This document shows positions 1 to 7,850 of a DNA stretch of 64,000 bases, one piece after another. The DNA is from Amycolatopsis sp. (GTDB taxonomy: Bacteria > Actinomycetota > Actinomycetes > Mycobacteriales > Pseudonocardiaceae): the NCBI RefSeq assembly GCF_025464955.1, contig NZ_JAODNM010000097.1, positions 1 through 64,000 of the forward strand, given 5' to 3'. Made by a program: the position numbers and the translations under genes. The notes beneath the pieces are model-generated. The model was not told the origin of the DNA. It worked only from the letters and a program-made list of their open reading frames with translations, and did not search any database. Positions within the stretch are counted from its first letter, which is position 1; each line of letters starts with the position of its first letter.

Positions 1-2
1 TG

Positions 3-146
3 GAACTGCGCTTCATCACCGCCCAGCTCACCCTCGCCCACACCAACCCCGCCATGGCAGAACTGATCCCGCTGGCCGAGCAGAGTCTCGCCGAGGCCGA
101 ACGCGCCATCGACGAACTGTGGACCCCGGCACCCGCACTGGTTTGA
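3..146 (+). CDS. C-terminal end of an unidentified protein (partial)
   Basis: An open frame runs from the window edge to a TGA at 146 and encodes 47 residues. It ends in an Ala/Glu/Leu-rich helical stretch (LAEQSLAEAERAIDELW) followed by a Pro-rich tail. Helical C-termini of this kind are common in MerR- and TetR-type regulators, which would suit a position upstream of a redox gene pair, but no DNA-binding motif is visible in the part we have. The family is not recognised. It lies 275 bp before the SDR gene on the same strand. Confidence 0.5.
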   Translation, partial: ELRFITAQLTLAHTNPAMAELIPLAEQSLAEAERAIDELWTPAPALV

Positions 147-421
147 GGCACGGGGGTCCCGAGGCGATGACGCACGGCCGAGCCGAGGGGCCCGTCGGGA
201 TTCAGGTCGGTGATCGTCCGCCAGCCGATACACCGGCCAGCAGTGTCCGATCGGTCTGCCTGAGACGACTGGCCCTGACGGACCGGAAGGCGCGTGCCGG
301 GCGAATCCGCCCGAGTCCGGGGTCAGGCCGCGAGATCCCACAGGAATACGACTTCGACGACCAATCCGGCCGGCCGCTGACCGCACCGGTCCGGCTCACC
401 TCAGGAAAGAGAACATGTGTC

Positions 422-1285
422 ATGAGTGATCAAGCAACGCAGGACATGCGGGGCAGGACTGTGGTGGTGACGGGGGCGAGTGCCGGGATCGGAGCCGCCG
501 CCGCCCGCCAGCTCGCCGACCTGGGCGCCTCGGTGGCCGTGGTGGGCCGGTCCGCGCAGAAAACGGCCGCCGTCGCGGAGGCGATCGGAGCCGAGGCACA
601 CCTGGTGGACTACAGCCACCTGGACGACGTCCGCCGTCTTGCCGACGAGCTACTGGCCAGCTACCCCCGCATCGACGTCCTGGCCAACAACGCCGGCGGC
701 GTCTTCTCCGACCGGACCACGAGCGCGGACGGTCATGAGATGACCTTCCAGGTCAATCACCTCGCACCGTTCCTGCTGACGAACCTGCTGCTGGACAGGC
801 TCACCACGGCTCCCGAAGGCGCACGGGTGATCAACACGGCCAGCATGGCCTACCGCCGGGGGCGCCTCGACCTCGACGACCTCGACCGCACTCGCGGCCG
901 CTATAGCGGCGCGGGCGCCTACGGCACATCCAAGCTCGCCAACGTCCTGTCCACCCGGGAACTCGCCCGGCGGACGCAGGGCACCGGCGTAACCACAGCC
1001 GCCTTCCACCCAGGCAGGATCGCCACCGATATCGGCCGGGGAGGCGGTCTGTATCACCTGCTCTTCGGATCGCGACTGGCCAAGGCGCTGAACTCAACCC
1101 CCGCACAGGGCGCAGAGCCACTCGTCTACCTGGCCACGACCGTGGACACCGACACGGTCAACGGCCAGTACTTCCACCGCTTCACGCCCGAAGAGCCCAA
1201 ATACAAGCAAGCCACCGACCCGCACCTGGCCCGGCAGCTGTGGGAGCGCTCCGCGCAGCTGACCGGCGCGCGCACCTCCTCCTGA
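422..1285 (+). CDS. Short-chain dehydrogenase/reductase, retinol-dehydrogenase-like
   Basis: This is an NAD(P)-dependent oxidoreductase of the classical SDR fold, 287 aa when started at ATG 422. The start was chosen because AGGAAAGAG lies about 10 nt upstream and because the SDR fold begins a few residues in. The longer track ORF from 119 adds only non-homologous sequence. Visible motifs are the cofactor-binding TGASAGIG (near residue 17), NNAG (near 89), a serine in NTASM (near 141) and the catalytic YGTSK (Tyr167/Lys171). The arrangement resembles actinobacterial retinol-dehydrogenase/WW-oxidoreductase-type SDRs. It is followed after 34 bp by an FAD monooxygenase, so the two probably form an operon. 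The substrate cannot be inferred. Confidence 0.9.
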   Translation: MSDQATQDMRGRTVVVTGASAGIGAAAARQLADLGASVAVVGRSAQKTAAVAEAIGAEAHLVDYSHLDDVRRLADELLASYPRIDVLANNAGGVFSDRTTSADGHEMTFQVNHLAPFLLTNLLLDRLTTAPEGARVINTASMAYRRGRLDLDDLDRTRGRYSGAGAYGTSKLANVLSTRELARRTQGTGVTTAAFHPGRIATDIGRGGGLYHLLFGSRLAKALNSTPAQGAEPLVYLATTVDTDTVNGQYFHRFTPEEPKYKQATDPHLARQLWERSAQLTGARTSS

Positions 1286-1319
1286 AGCAAGTGCATACAC
1301 GCAGACCAAGGAGTCGATT

Positions 1320-2855
1320 GTGAATGAGATTCAGGCCAGGACCGACGTGCTGATCTGCGGCGCGGGACCTGCCGGGCTGAGCCTGTCCATCGAACTGGCC
1401 CGTCGCAAGGTGGCGTTCCTGCTGATCGACAAAGCCGCCGGGCCTTTTCAAGGTTCGCGGGGCAAAGGCATCCAGCCGCGTACCCACGAGATCTTCGAGG
1501 ATCTCGGCGTGCTGGACCGGATCATGGCTGCGGGTGGCCTCCCGCCGACTCTCCGCACCTACCGCGAGGACGACAGCTTCGACGAGGCCACGCGGGAGCC
1601 GATCGCCGCCAATCCCGCCGAGCCCTACCCTTTCCCCCTTGTGGTCGCACAGTTCCGCACCGAAGCCGTACTGCGCGAGCGGTTGGCCGAACTCGGCCAC
1701 CATCCGCGCTACGAGCACGAACTGGTGGACTTCGGCCAGAGCTCGTCGGCTATCACGGCGACCATCAACGGTCCCGACGGGATCATCAATGTCAGCGCGG
1801 CGTACCTGGTCGGTGCCGACGGCGGATCGAGCGCGGTGCGGCACGCCCTGGACATCGGCTTTCCCGGCGAGGCGCTGGGCGTGCGCGCCGTGGTGGCCGA
1901 TGTCCGGCTCGACGGCCTCGGCCGCGATGCCTGGCATCGCTGGCCCAACGGCATCGGAGTATGTCCGCTGCCGGGCACCGATCTGTTCCAGATCCAGGGC
2001 ATGCTCAAGCCCGACACCGAGGTCGATCCCTCCCCGGCCGGACTGACCGCGTTGCTCACGGCAGCCTCCGGCCGGACCGGGATCACGGTCACGTCGGTGT
2101 CCTGGGCGTCGGTCTACTCCATGAGTGCCCGGGTGGCCGACCGTTACCGGGTCGGCCGCGTGCTGCTGGCCGGAGACGCCGCCCACGTCCATCCACCCAC
2201 CGGCGGGCAGGGACTGAACACCAGCATCCAGGATGCCTACAACCTGGGCTGGAAACTCACAGCCGTGCTCGCCGGGGCGCCCGACCGTCTGCTGGACACC
2301 TATGAGCAGGAGCGGCGCCCCATCGCGGCCGAGATGATCACGATGGCCATCAGGCTGCTACTGGCACCGGCCGCAGGCGTGCCGCAACGCGGACGGGAGG
2401 TGCACCAACTGGACCTCGCCTACCGGGATTCAACCCTGTCCCTGAACCCGCCGGAATCGCTGAACGCCGCAGGCAGCGTCACCGGCGGCCGCCGGCCCGG
2501 CGACCGCGCCCCCGACGCCCCACTGCTGGGCGCGGCCGGTCAACCGACCCGGCTGTTCACCCTCCTGCGCGGGCCGCACTGGACGTTGCTCGGCTACCAG
2601 GTCCACCCGGACATCACCGCACGCACCGGCCTGCACATCCACACCGTCGGTCCGGACGGCGACCTGATCGACAACAACAACCATCTACAACAGACCTACG
2701 GGCTGACCCCCGGGGACCAGGTGTTGATCCGTCCCGACGGCTACCTCGCCGCCCTCCTCCCAGCCGCCCATGCCGACCTACTCCCGGCCTACCTCAACGA
2801 GGTCGGGCTGACACCGGACCGCGAGGCCGCCCGCCAACCACAACCTGCCCCGTAG
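1320..2855 (+). CDS. FAD-dependent aromatic-ring monooxygenase (class A flavoprotein)
   Basis: This is a 511-aa single-component flavoprotein hydroxylase of the PheA/TetX/polyketide-hydroxylase type, which uses NAD(P)H and O2 to hydroxylate an aromatic or polyketide substrate. Evidence is the N-terminal dinucleotide-binding motif GAGPAGLS (near residue 14), the second FAD motif GDAAHVHPPTGGQGLN (near residue 285), and a thioredoxin-like C-terminal domain (after about residue 390) typical of this group. The start is GTG 1320 with AAGGAG about 8 nt upstream. It probably forms a two-gene unit with the preceding SDR. Hydroxylase plus SDR is common in tailoring or catabolic operons; no pathway partners are visible at the window edge. 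Confidence 0.92.
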   Translation: MNEIQARTDVLICGAGPAGLSLSIELARRKVAFLLIDKAAGPFQGSRGKGIQPRTHEIFEDLGVLDRIMAAGGLPPTLRTYREDDSFDEATREPIAANPAEPYPFPLVVAQFRTEAVLRERLAELGHHPRYEHELVDFGQSSSAITATINGPDGIINVSAAYLVGADGGSSAVRHALDIGFPGEALGVRAVVADVRLDGLGRDAWHRWPNGIGVCPLPGTDLFQIQGMLKPDTEVDPSPAGLTALLTAASGRTGITVTSVSWASVYSMSARVADRYRVGRVLLAGDAAHVHPPTGGQGLNTSIQDAYNLGWKLTAVLAGAPDRLLDTYEQERRPIAAEMITMAIRLLLAPAAGVPQRGREVHQLDLAYRDSTLSLNPPESLNAAGSVTGGRRPGDRAPDAPLLGAAGQPTRLFTLLRGPHWTLLGYQVHPDITARTGLHIHTVGPDGDLIDNNNHLQQTYGLTPGDQVLIRPDGYLAALLPAAHADLLPAYLNEVGLTPDREAARQPQPAP

Positions 2856-3283
2856 GCCGAGAAAAGCGCCTGCACCATAGCCAAGCTGGAAATCATCATC
2901 GCGAACACGGCAGGTGGGCACCGGGCCCGGCGCCTTTTCAATGTCTACAAAGGACTGTCCAGGTGCCGTGACATCAGCCTGGAGTTGTCATGCTTGCCGT
3001 CGGACCCGAATCGTCAGAGCTGGCCTTTGCCGCGCTCAGGTCTATTGCCGGCAAGCTGAAGGAGACTTTGAAATAGCAGCGGACTTCACCGGCATCGCAG
3101 GCGCGTGCTCCCGACCACTACGCACACTTACGCCGAATGGCAACAGCGCGAGCCGGCGTCCTCGCACGGTCACGATTCAGGGTGTGGCGACGACGGCAAT
3201 CGCCAGCGCAATCAGCAGCGACCGGTGTCGGCCCGGAGCCCTGACGGCGTCGGGCAACACTGTCCGGCACGGACAAGCTAGAC
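2856..3283. other. Intergenic stretch without a convincing gene
   Basis: About 430 bp lie between the monooxygenase and the TetR gene. The only long frame (2914-3294) gives a composition unlike a protein and has no recognisable motif or ribosome site. No terminator-like hairpin was identified. The right edge carries one copy of the operator-like repeat described separately. Confidence 0.5.
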
Positions 3284-3319
3284 GATTACGCTAGCACCCT
3301 TGCAACACCTAGTTTCTCG
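3284..3319. promoter_or_regulatory. Operator-like repeat, copy 1 (at the TetR 3' end)
   Basis: The pattern gattacgc, then 8 nt, then TTGCAACACCTAGTTTCTCG, recurs at 4699-4733 with the same order and nearly the same spacing (7 nt). Both copies fit TTGCANNANCNAGTTNCTCG. This copy overlaps the last codons of the TetR gene, an odd place for a functional site. It may mark the promoter of a plus-strand gene that has been lost. Confidence 0.55.
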
Positions 3320-3950
3320 CATCTTGTTCGGCGATCACGGCGACAAAACCCCGGACGAAGTCGATGATGCGATCCACTGCCTCGTCGGCGGTGCTGGGCA
3401 CGTCGCCGGTCTGCACTACCTGGCTGCGGTACCGGTTGGCGGCCAGGATCAAGGATGCGGCGAGCAGGTACGGGCGGCTGTCGCTGACGGGGTCAACGGC
3501 CATGCGTTCGGCGATGGCCAGCGCCACATCGTCGATCAGCGCCTCGCGAACGGCGAATCCGTGCGCCCGGACACTGGGAGACGACTCGACGAGCTCGACG
3601 CGGTGGCGCTCGTTGTCGATGTCGACTATCAGCATCGCGGCAAGGTCCTTGATCCCCACCCGCATCGCCTCAAGCAGCGGCAGCCCGGTCGGCTGGGCGC
3701 GGACGGCGTCGCCCAACCGGCCGGCCCAGTCGCCGAGGTCCGAGAAGATCACCGCCTCCTTCGAGCCGAAGTGGCGGAAGAAGGTCGAGGGGTCGACATC
3801 GGCGCGATCCGCGATGTCGTTCACGGTGACAGCGTCAAAACCCCGTTCAGCAAAGAGCTCGAGCGCGACTGCCGCCAAGGCATTTCGCGTCTCAAGGCGC
3901 TTTCGCTCACGCCGACCCGGCACCGGGCGGATGTCGGTATTCTCGGACAC
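3309..3950 (-). CDS. TetR/AcrR family transcriptional regulator
   Basis: This is a 213-aa regulator. The N-terminal helix-turn-helix reads ALELFAERGFDAVTVNDIAD followed by the recognition segment DPSTFFRHFGSKEAV, typical of TetR. The C-terminal helical domain is the ligand-sensing and dimerisation part. GTG 3950 was preferred to the upstream TTG 3980 because CAGGAG lies 6 nt before it. It follows the VOC gene on the same strand after 64 bp, so the two are probably co-transcribed. That suggests it controls the VOC/CMD divergent promoter, where operator-like repeats are seen. The ligand is unknown but probably aromatic or hydrophobic, given the neighbours. Confidence 0.9.
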   Translation of the reverse strand: MSENTDIRPVPGRRERKRLETRNALAAVALELFAERGFDAVTVNDIADRADVDPSTFFRHFGSKEAVIFSDLGDWAGRLGDAVRAQPTGLPLLEAMRVGIKDLAAMLIVDIDNERHRVELVESSPSVRAHGFAVREALIDDVALAIAERMAVDPVSDSRPYLLAASLILAANRYRSQVVQTGDVPSTADEAVDRIIDFVRGFVAVIAEQDARN

Positions 3951-4014
3951 TGCGGACTCCTGACTCTCTGGGACGAGCAAATGTTAGTCCCTTGCAGACT
4001 CCAGTCACTGTCGA

Positions 4015-4632
4015 CTAGATCGCGGGAGCGCGCTCGCGGCCGATGTTCATCAGCTCGGCGAGCGGTACGTCAGCCTCGTAGCCGGCCACCAGCTTGTCTG
4101 GGTCGAAGGGCCAGCCAATGGGATTGGCGGCGAACTCCGGAGTGTGGAGACATTCGTCGGCCAGCTCCATCGGCATCGTGTCGATCATCATCTCGTTCTT
4201 GTGGCCGTCAGGATCCGCGTAGTAGATGCTGACCGTGGGGCCGTGGTTGATGCAGTACACCGGCTTGAAGCCCGCAGCCTTGGCCCGCACGTACATGCCA
4301 AGGAGCGCACCCAGCGACTCGAAGGTGAACGCGAGGTGCTCGAGACCTGGGGCCGAAGAAAATTCCAGCCCGACGGTACCTGCGTCGTCGGCGAGGTGGA
4401 TGTTCTCGCCCGTGCCGTGGTCGGCCGGGGCGGCAGGCACGGCGACGAGCGCGATGCGGTGATGCTCCTCGTCATAGGTGAGCCCGGCCCCGTTGGGACG
4501 CTGATCGAAGACCACGCGAGCGTTGAGCAGCACCTGGTAGTGGCGGATTGTCTCGTCCAGGTGAGCGGTGCGCAGCACCGCGTGGGACAGCTTGTAGGGC
4601 GAAACCGGCGTGGTCGGCAAGGTCCTAGCCAT
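4015..4632 (-). CDS. VOC family protein, extradiol-dioxygenase-like
   Basis: This 205-aa protein has vicinal-oxygen-chelate (glyoxalase/type I extradiol dioxygenase) repeats. The expected metal ligands are visible: His in KLSHAVL near the start, His in GLEHLAF near residue 119, and Glu in GHKNEM near residue 166. It is shorter than two-domain ring-cleavage dioxygenases (about 290 aa) and resembles single-module members annotated as catechol 2,3-dioxygenase-like. The start ATG 4632 has AGGAG 7 nt upstream. It is divergent from the CMD gene with 114 bp between the starts, and the shared region holds operator-like repeats. A ring-cleavage or related metal-dependent role is inferred. Confidence 0.85.
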   Translation of the reverse strand: MARTLPTTPVSPYKLSHAVLRTAHLDETIRHYQVLLNARVVFDQRPNGAGLTYDEEHHRIALVAVPAAPADHGTGENIHLADDAGTVGLEFSSAPGLEHLAFTFESLGALLGMYVRAKAAGFKPVYCINHGPTVSIYYADPDGHKNEMMIDTMPMELADECLHTPEFAANPIGWPFDPDKLVAGYEADVPLAELMNIGRERAPAI

Positions 4633-4685
4633 GAGGACTCCTCAGGTGGATGGCCTTTCATGCATCGGGCAACTATACCCAATAC

Positions 4686-4733
4686 ATGCAAGTTACCGGA
4701 TTACGCGAGTTGCTTGCAACATCTAGTTGCTCG
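4686..4733. promoter_or_regulatory. Divergent promoter with operator-like repeats (copy 2)
   Basis: The VOC/CMD intergenic region holds ATGCAAGTTAC (4686-4696) and a second copy of the TTGCAACATCTAGTTGCTCG element (4714-4733). Related sites stand before the SRPBCC, SnoaL-like and TPP-enzyme genes. This is the best candidate operator for the TetR regulator of the cluster. Confidence 0.6.
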
Positions 4734-4746
4734 TACCCTCTCAGTC

Positions 4747-5283
4747 ATGTCCGAACCGCGCATCCCACCCTTGCCTGCCGACCAGCTCGAGACGGAGCAC
4801 TCCGACCTCCTCGACACGATCAGCCGTGATACGACCGGGGCCAGCAACGTCATCACCACGTTCCTGCGCCACCCTCAGCTGCTCCGTCAGTGGATGCCAC
4901 TGTCCGGCGGGCTCCTCTACGGTTCACTCCTCCCCCATCGTGATCGCGAACTGCTCATCCTGCGCACCGCGTCAACTTGCCATGCGGACTACGAATGGGC
5001 CCACCACGTCGTGATCGGCAAACAGGCAGGCCTCACCGACGAGGAGATCAAGCGCGTCCGCAACGGCCCCGCCGACGACAGCTGGAGCAACGACGACGCC
5101 GTCCTCCTGACCGCGGCCGACGAGCTCCACCACAACAGCCACATCAGCGACACGACATGGGCCGCGCTCGCCGCTCGCTACAACGAAAAGCAGCTGATCG
5201 AAGTCCCGATCCTCGTCGGCCAGTACCACATGGTCGCCTTCGCCCTTAACTCCTTCGGCGTCGAGCTCGAACCAGGCTTCTGA
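4747..5283 (+). CDS. Carboxymuconolactone decarboxylase (CMD/AhpD-like) family protein
   Basis: This 178-aa protein starts at ATG 4747; the upstream part of the track ORF is antisense to the VOC gene. The CMD core reads HRDRELLILRTASTCHADYEWAHH (quoted in part: LILRTASTCHADYEWAHH), with a single conserved Cys and downstream His. This is the COG2128-type arrangement rather than the CxxC of AhpD peroxidases. Family members act as gamma-carboxymuconolactone decarboxylases or peroxidase-like proteins, and many have no assigned reaction. Its placement beside an extradiol-type VOC protein fits aromatic catabolism. Confidence 0.88.
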   Translation: MSEPRIPPLPADQLETEHSDLLDTISRDTTGASNVITTFLRHPQLLRQWMPLSGGLLYGSLLPHRDRELLILRTASTCHADYEWAHHVVIGKQAGLTDEEIKRVRNGPADDSWSNDDAVLLTAADELHHNSHISDTTWAALAARYNEKQLIEVPILVGQYHMVAFALNSFGVELEPGF

Positions 5284-5319
5284 CCAGACCGCGGTCTTTC
5301 TGCTTCCCCACAGCACACA

Positions 5320-5329
5320 TAACTTGCAT
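5320..5329. promoter_or_regulatory. ATGCAAGTTA half-site upstream of the SRPBCC gene
   Basis: TAACTTGCAT at 5320-5329 is the exact reverse complement of the first ten bases of the site at 4686. It lies 17 nt before the SRPBCC start codon, so the SRPBCC gene probably has its own regulated promoter or read-through control. Confidence 0.5.
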
Positions 5330-5345
5330 CATCTGGAGGCGGGAA

Positions 5346-5801
5346 ATGCACCAGACAAGCGAGATGCGCTTCAGGGTCACCGCGCCCGTCGAGGCGGCCT
5401 ACGAGTACTTCGCCGACCTACGCCACGTGCCCGACTACGACCCATCGGTGCGCAGCATCCAGCCAACCCCGCCCCAAGGATGGGACGGCTCATCGTTCTC
5501 CATGGTGTTCGCGCCGTTGGGACCATGGCCGAAGATCCCGTTGACGCTCGCTGTCGAGGGGTGCGACCCGGGCCGCACCCTCACCTACCGGATCGACGGC
5601 CCTCGCATGTCCGCACGCGATCACATCACCTTCCAGTTCCTTGGCGCCGACACCGAAGTGACGATCACAACGACTTTCGAACTGCGAGACCCTCTCGCAC
5701 CGGCCATGTTCGTATACCGAGCCCTGCTACCCGTCATGCGACGCGTCCGCTCCCGGTCGACCGCCCGCGCTGTCACCGAGGCGTACTGCCGAAGGTGGTG
5801 A
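5346..5801 (+). CDS. SRPBCC (polyketide cyclase/START-like) family protein
   Basis: This 151-aa protein has a START/Bet v1-type ligand-binding fold. It opens with the typical VTAPVEAAYEYFADLRHVPDYDP segment (quoted in part: APVEAAYEYFADLRHVPDYD) and alternates strands to a C-terminal helix, YRALLPVMRRVRSR. Members bind small hydrophobic molecules and some cyclise polyketides. The start ATG 5346 has GGAGGCGG close upstream. Its last 29 bp overlap the end of a convergent small ORF. Sharing operator-like motifs with the VOC/CMD unit suggests it belongs to the same regulon. Confidence 0.85.
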   Translation: MHQTSEMRFRVTAPVEAAYEYFADLRHVPDYDPSVRSIQPTPPQGWDGSSFSMVFAPLGPWPKIPLTLAVEGCDPGRTLTYRIDGPRMSARDHITFQFLGADTEVTITTTFELRDPLAPAMFVYRALLPVMRRVRSRSTARAVTEAYCRRW

Positions 5802-6009
5802 CGAGGTACCGCACGACTGTGTGGCGGTCGTCGGTACAGACGTCGAGGACGGCGGGCAGGATCGCGGTGATCCGGGCGGTGTTCGGGTCCACCGCGCTGG
5901 AGGCGTCGTCGGACATGGCCCACTCGACGACGTCGGCCGTCCCGTCAAGGACGACCAGCTCGTCGCCCTCGCGGCGGGCCGCCCCCAAAGTTGTCCGGAA
6001 GAGCTGCAC
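5773..6009 (-). CDS. Small hypothetical protein downstream of the SnoaL-like gene
   Basis: This is a 78-aa frame starting at GTG 6009, only 4 bp after the stop of the SnoaL-like gene, so translation is probably coupled. It has a plausible protein composition (GDELVVLDGTADVVEWAMSD, then a helical stretch) and ends TTFGSTPR. No family is recognised. It converges with the SRPBCC gene, overlapping it by 29 bp. It could also be a truncated second domain. Confidence 0.5.
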   Translation of the reverse strand: MQLFRTTLGAARREGDELVVLDGTADVVEWAMSDDASSAVDPNTARITAILPAVLDVCTDDRHTVVRYLVTTFGSTPR

Positions 6010-6013
6010 GGCG

Positions 6014-6421
6014 CTAGGCCTGCGGCGCGTCGAGGACGGGTATGACCGCGCGGGACGCGAGGCGCCAGCCATCCGGCGTCCGTGCCCAGCGGTCGGCGAA
6101 GTCGCCGATCGAGTGCGTGGTGACGTCCGCGCCCCCGTCGCGGCGATGGATGCACACCACGTACGCGACGTCGGCGGCATCGCCATCGACGTCGAGGACC
6201 CGCAGGTTGCTCCATTGATGCCGCGTCTCATACCGCGCCGCGGCGCGAACGGTCATCGCCTGCGCGAACTGCGCCAGGTCGAGGTCCCTCCCCGGCGCGT
6301 GCAGCACGAACCCTTCCGCGCACAGCTTCGGCACCTGATCGGCCTCACCATGATCAACGGACGCGCAGGTCTCGCTGAGGAGCTGCTCGATTTCCTTGCG
6401 ATCGAACGGTTCGACTGTCAT
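6014..6421 (-). CDS. SnoaL/NTF2-like family protein
   Basis: This is a 135-aa protein starting at ATG 6421 (MTVEPFDRKEIEQLLSETC). The length and pattern, with a helical N-terminus then strands containing CIHRRDGGADVTTHSIGDFADRW and GWRLASRAV, fit the NTF2/SnoaL-4 alpha+beta cone fold. Members act as small-molecule isomerases, cyclases or dehydratases, or have no known activity. The track ORF extends to 6715, but the extra sequence has no motif and a different composition. The ATGCAAGTGAA operator-like half-site overlaps the start codon. Confidence 0.8.
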   Translation of the reverse strand: MTVEPFDRKEIEQLLSETCASVDHGEADQVPKLCAEGFVLHAPGRDLDLAQFAQAMTVRAAARYETRHQWSNLRVLDVDGDAADVAYVVCIHRRDGGADVTTHSIGDFADRWARTPDGWRLASRAVIPVLDAPQA

Positions 6422-6468
6422 GCAAGTGAACATATTTTCGCGATCTACTTGCAGTAACGAGTTACTCG
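6420..6468. promoter_or_regulatory. Operator-like repeat, copy 3 (SnoaL-like promoter)
   Basis: ATGCAAGTGAA (6420-6430) sits across the SnoaL-like start. TTGCAGTAACGAGTTACTCG (6449-6468) fits TTGCANNANCNAGTTNCTCG and contains the inverted repeat GTAAC-GA-GTTAC. This supports a TetR-type dimer site shared with copies 1 and 2. Confidence 0.55.
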
Positions 6469-6755
6469 CATTATTCGGCAAGCGAGACGCAGGCCCCAAA
6501 GTGACCTCCGACAGGCATACCCGCAATCCCATCAACCGACCGAGAAAACTCCCCACGGGAAGCCAGAAGCCGTCAACGATGAAACGACCAGCCAGCACGA
6601 ACCGGAGGGCGAGCACGGGATGCTTGCGCCCGGGCATCCGGTTCATCCGGCGGCAATCAATGTCGAGCAGCTGGATCCGGGCTCGCTCGTGATCGTCCAC
6701 AACTGTCTCCTTCAACGCGAAACTGAAGTCGACGCTCTATGCCATGAACTTATTT
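6469..6755. other. Intergenic region without a recognised gene
   Basis: The minus-strand ORF that crosses this stretch (to 6715) shows no motif and is probably 5' non-coding sequence of the SnoaL-like gene. Nothing else is recognised here. Confidence 0.45.
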
Positions 6756-6766
6756 ATGCAAGTAAC
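6756..6766. promoter_or_regulatory. ATGCAAGTAAC half-site upstream of the TPP-enzyme remnant
   Basis: ATGCAAGTAAC differs by one base from the site at 4686 and lies 81 bp upstream of the TPP-enzyme pseudogene. It suggests that the lost enzyme once belonged to the same regulon. Confidence 0.45.
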
Positions 6767-6846
6767 TAGCACGCAACAGTAGCATGCACTACGGTCGATG
6801 GATGCCAACCGCCTGGAACCTCACCGCACCTTGGGATGTCTGACCC

Positions 6847-7608
6847 ATGAACGGTGGCCATGCCCTGATCCGCACACTCGTCAACTATGGCGTCGACACG
6901 TGCTTCATGAACCCGGGCACATCAGGGATGCACCGCGTCGCCGCCTTCGATGCCGCGCCCGAGATGCGCAGCGTGCTCGCGCTCTTCGAGGGCGGCCACG
7001 CCACCCACCACAAGCAGTACGACGCCCAGCTCGAGTCCGATATCGAGACCGTGGCCCGTAACGTGTCGACCTTCATCCACTGGTCGGCCAGTCCCGACAA
7101 GGTCGGCGCCGACGTGGCCGACGCCGTCTCCGCCGCCACCAGCCCACCAGGCCAAGTGGCCACGCTCGTACTGCCCGCCGACGTGTCGTGGTCGGAGGGC
7201 GGCGTGACCGGCCGGCTCCCCGCTCCGGCACGACCCGCGGCACCCTCCGACGCGGCCATCGCCGAGATCGCCACCGCGTTGCCATCGGGCGAGCCCGCCG
7301 GCTTCTCGGTCGGCGGACGGGCAGGCCGGGCCGCGTTGCTGGCGCAAGCGTCGGGTATCGCCGCCGGCACCGGCGCCAAGCTGTTGTACGAGACGTTCCC
7401 CACGAGGCTCGAGCGCGGCGCTGGGCGGGCACCGGTCAACCGCCTCGCTTACCTCACCGAGTTCGATCACCTTCAGCCTCCAGCCGTCCCGTCGCCGCGC
7501 CCGCCTCGACAAGCGCAGGACGGCCGGACCACGACGTCGGCGGGAGCGGGCAGCGCACCGACCGCGCCCGTTCCCGCCGACCACCATGCCGAGCGAGCCG
7601 CACGATGA
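6847..7608 (+). pseudogene. Thiamine-diphosphate enzyme (acetolactate-synthase/benzoylformate-decarboxylase-like), internally deleted and truncated
   Basis: The N-terminus (LIRTLVNYGVDTCFMNPGTS, then LALFEG with the catalytic Glu) is typical of the Pyr domain of IlvB-like enzymes. Immediately after LFEG the sequence jumps to HATHHKQYDAQLESDIE, which normally lies roughly 50 residues later. The GDGYGR/GPG loop region is therefore missing although the frame is kept. The middle domain continues (VATLVLPADVSWSEGG), but after about residue 205 it becomes unrelated Pro/Arg-rich sequence, and the C-terminal ThDP-binding domain (GDG...NN) is absent. Intact members are about 520-560 aa; this one is 253 aa and cannot be active. 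Confidence 0.8.
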
Positions 7609-7850
7609 CCGTTCGACTGATCATCGCGCGCCCGCTCCCCGGAACAGTCGGCGAAACCCGTCGCGTCGCGCACCTCTTCCCGGTCCGGCCGGACCACGCG
7701 CCACCGGACCGGATGACCGTGTACTGCGGCGAGATGTTCGGTCCAGGCGTACTCGAATTGCCGGACCGCCCCACCGGTATGCCGTGCGTGAGCTGCCTCC
7801 GCCATTCGCCCGGCCCGGACGACGCCCAACTACCAGCGGGCGAACGATGA
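7605..7850 (+). CDS. Small hypothetical protein with Cys pair
   Basis: This is an 81-aa frame starting at ATG 7605. It has a coherent composition, with VYCGEMFGPGVLELPD and MPCVSCLRHSP, where a CxxC could bind metal. It overlaps the next frame by ATGA, which suggests translational coupling. Family unknown. Small genes of this kind often accompany integrative elements in actinobacteria; that is only an inference here. Confidence 0.45.
   Translation: MTVRLIIARPLPGTVGETRRVAHLFPVRPDHAPPDRMTVYCGEMFGPGVLELPDRPTGMPCVSCLRHSPGPDDAQLPAGER

Noticed and set aside
119-421. Upstream extension of the SDR ORF from 119
   Set aside because: No homology-like sequence, no ribosome site, and the SDR fold begins right after ATG 422.
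2914-3294. 126-aa plus-strand ORF
   Set aside because: Composition is not protein-like (Arg/Ser/Thr mixture, scattered Cys), with no motif and no Shine-Dalgarno.
3300-4232. 310-aa plus-strand ORF over TetR/VOC
   Set aside because: Antisense shadow of the TetR and VOC genes, which carry clear motifs.
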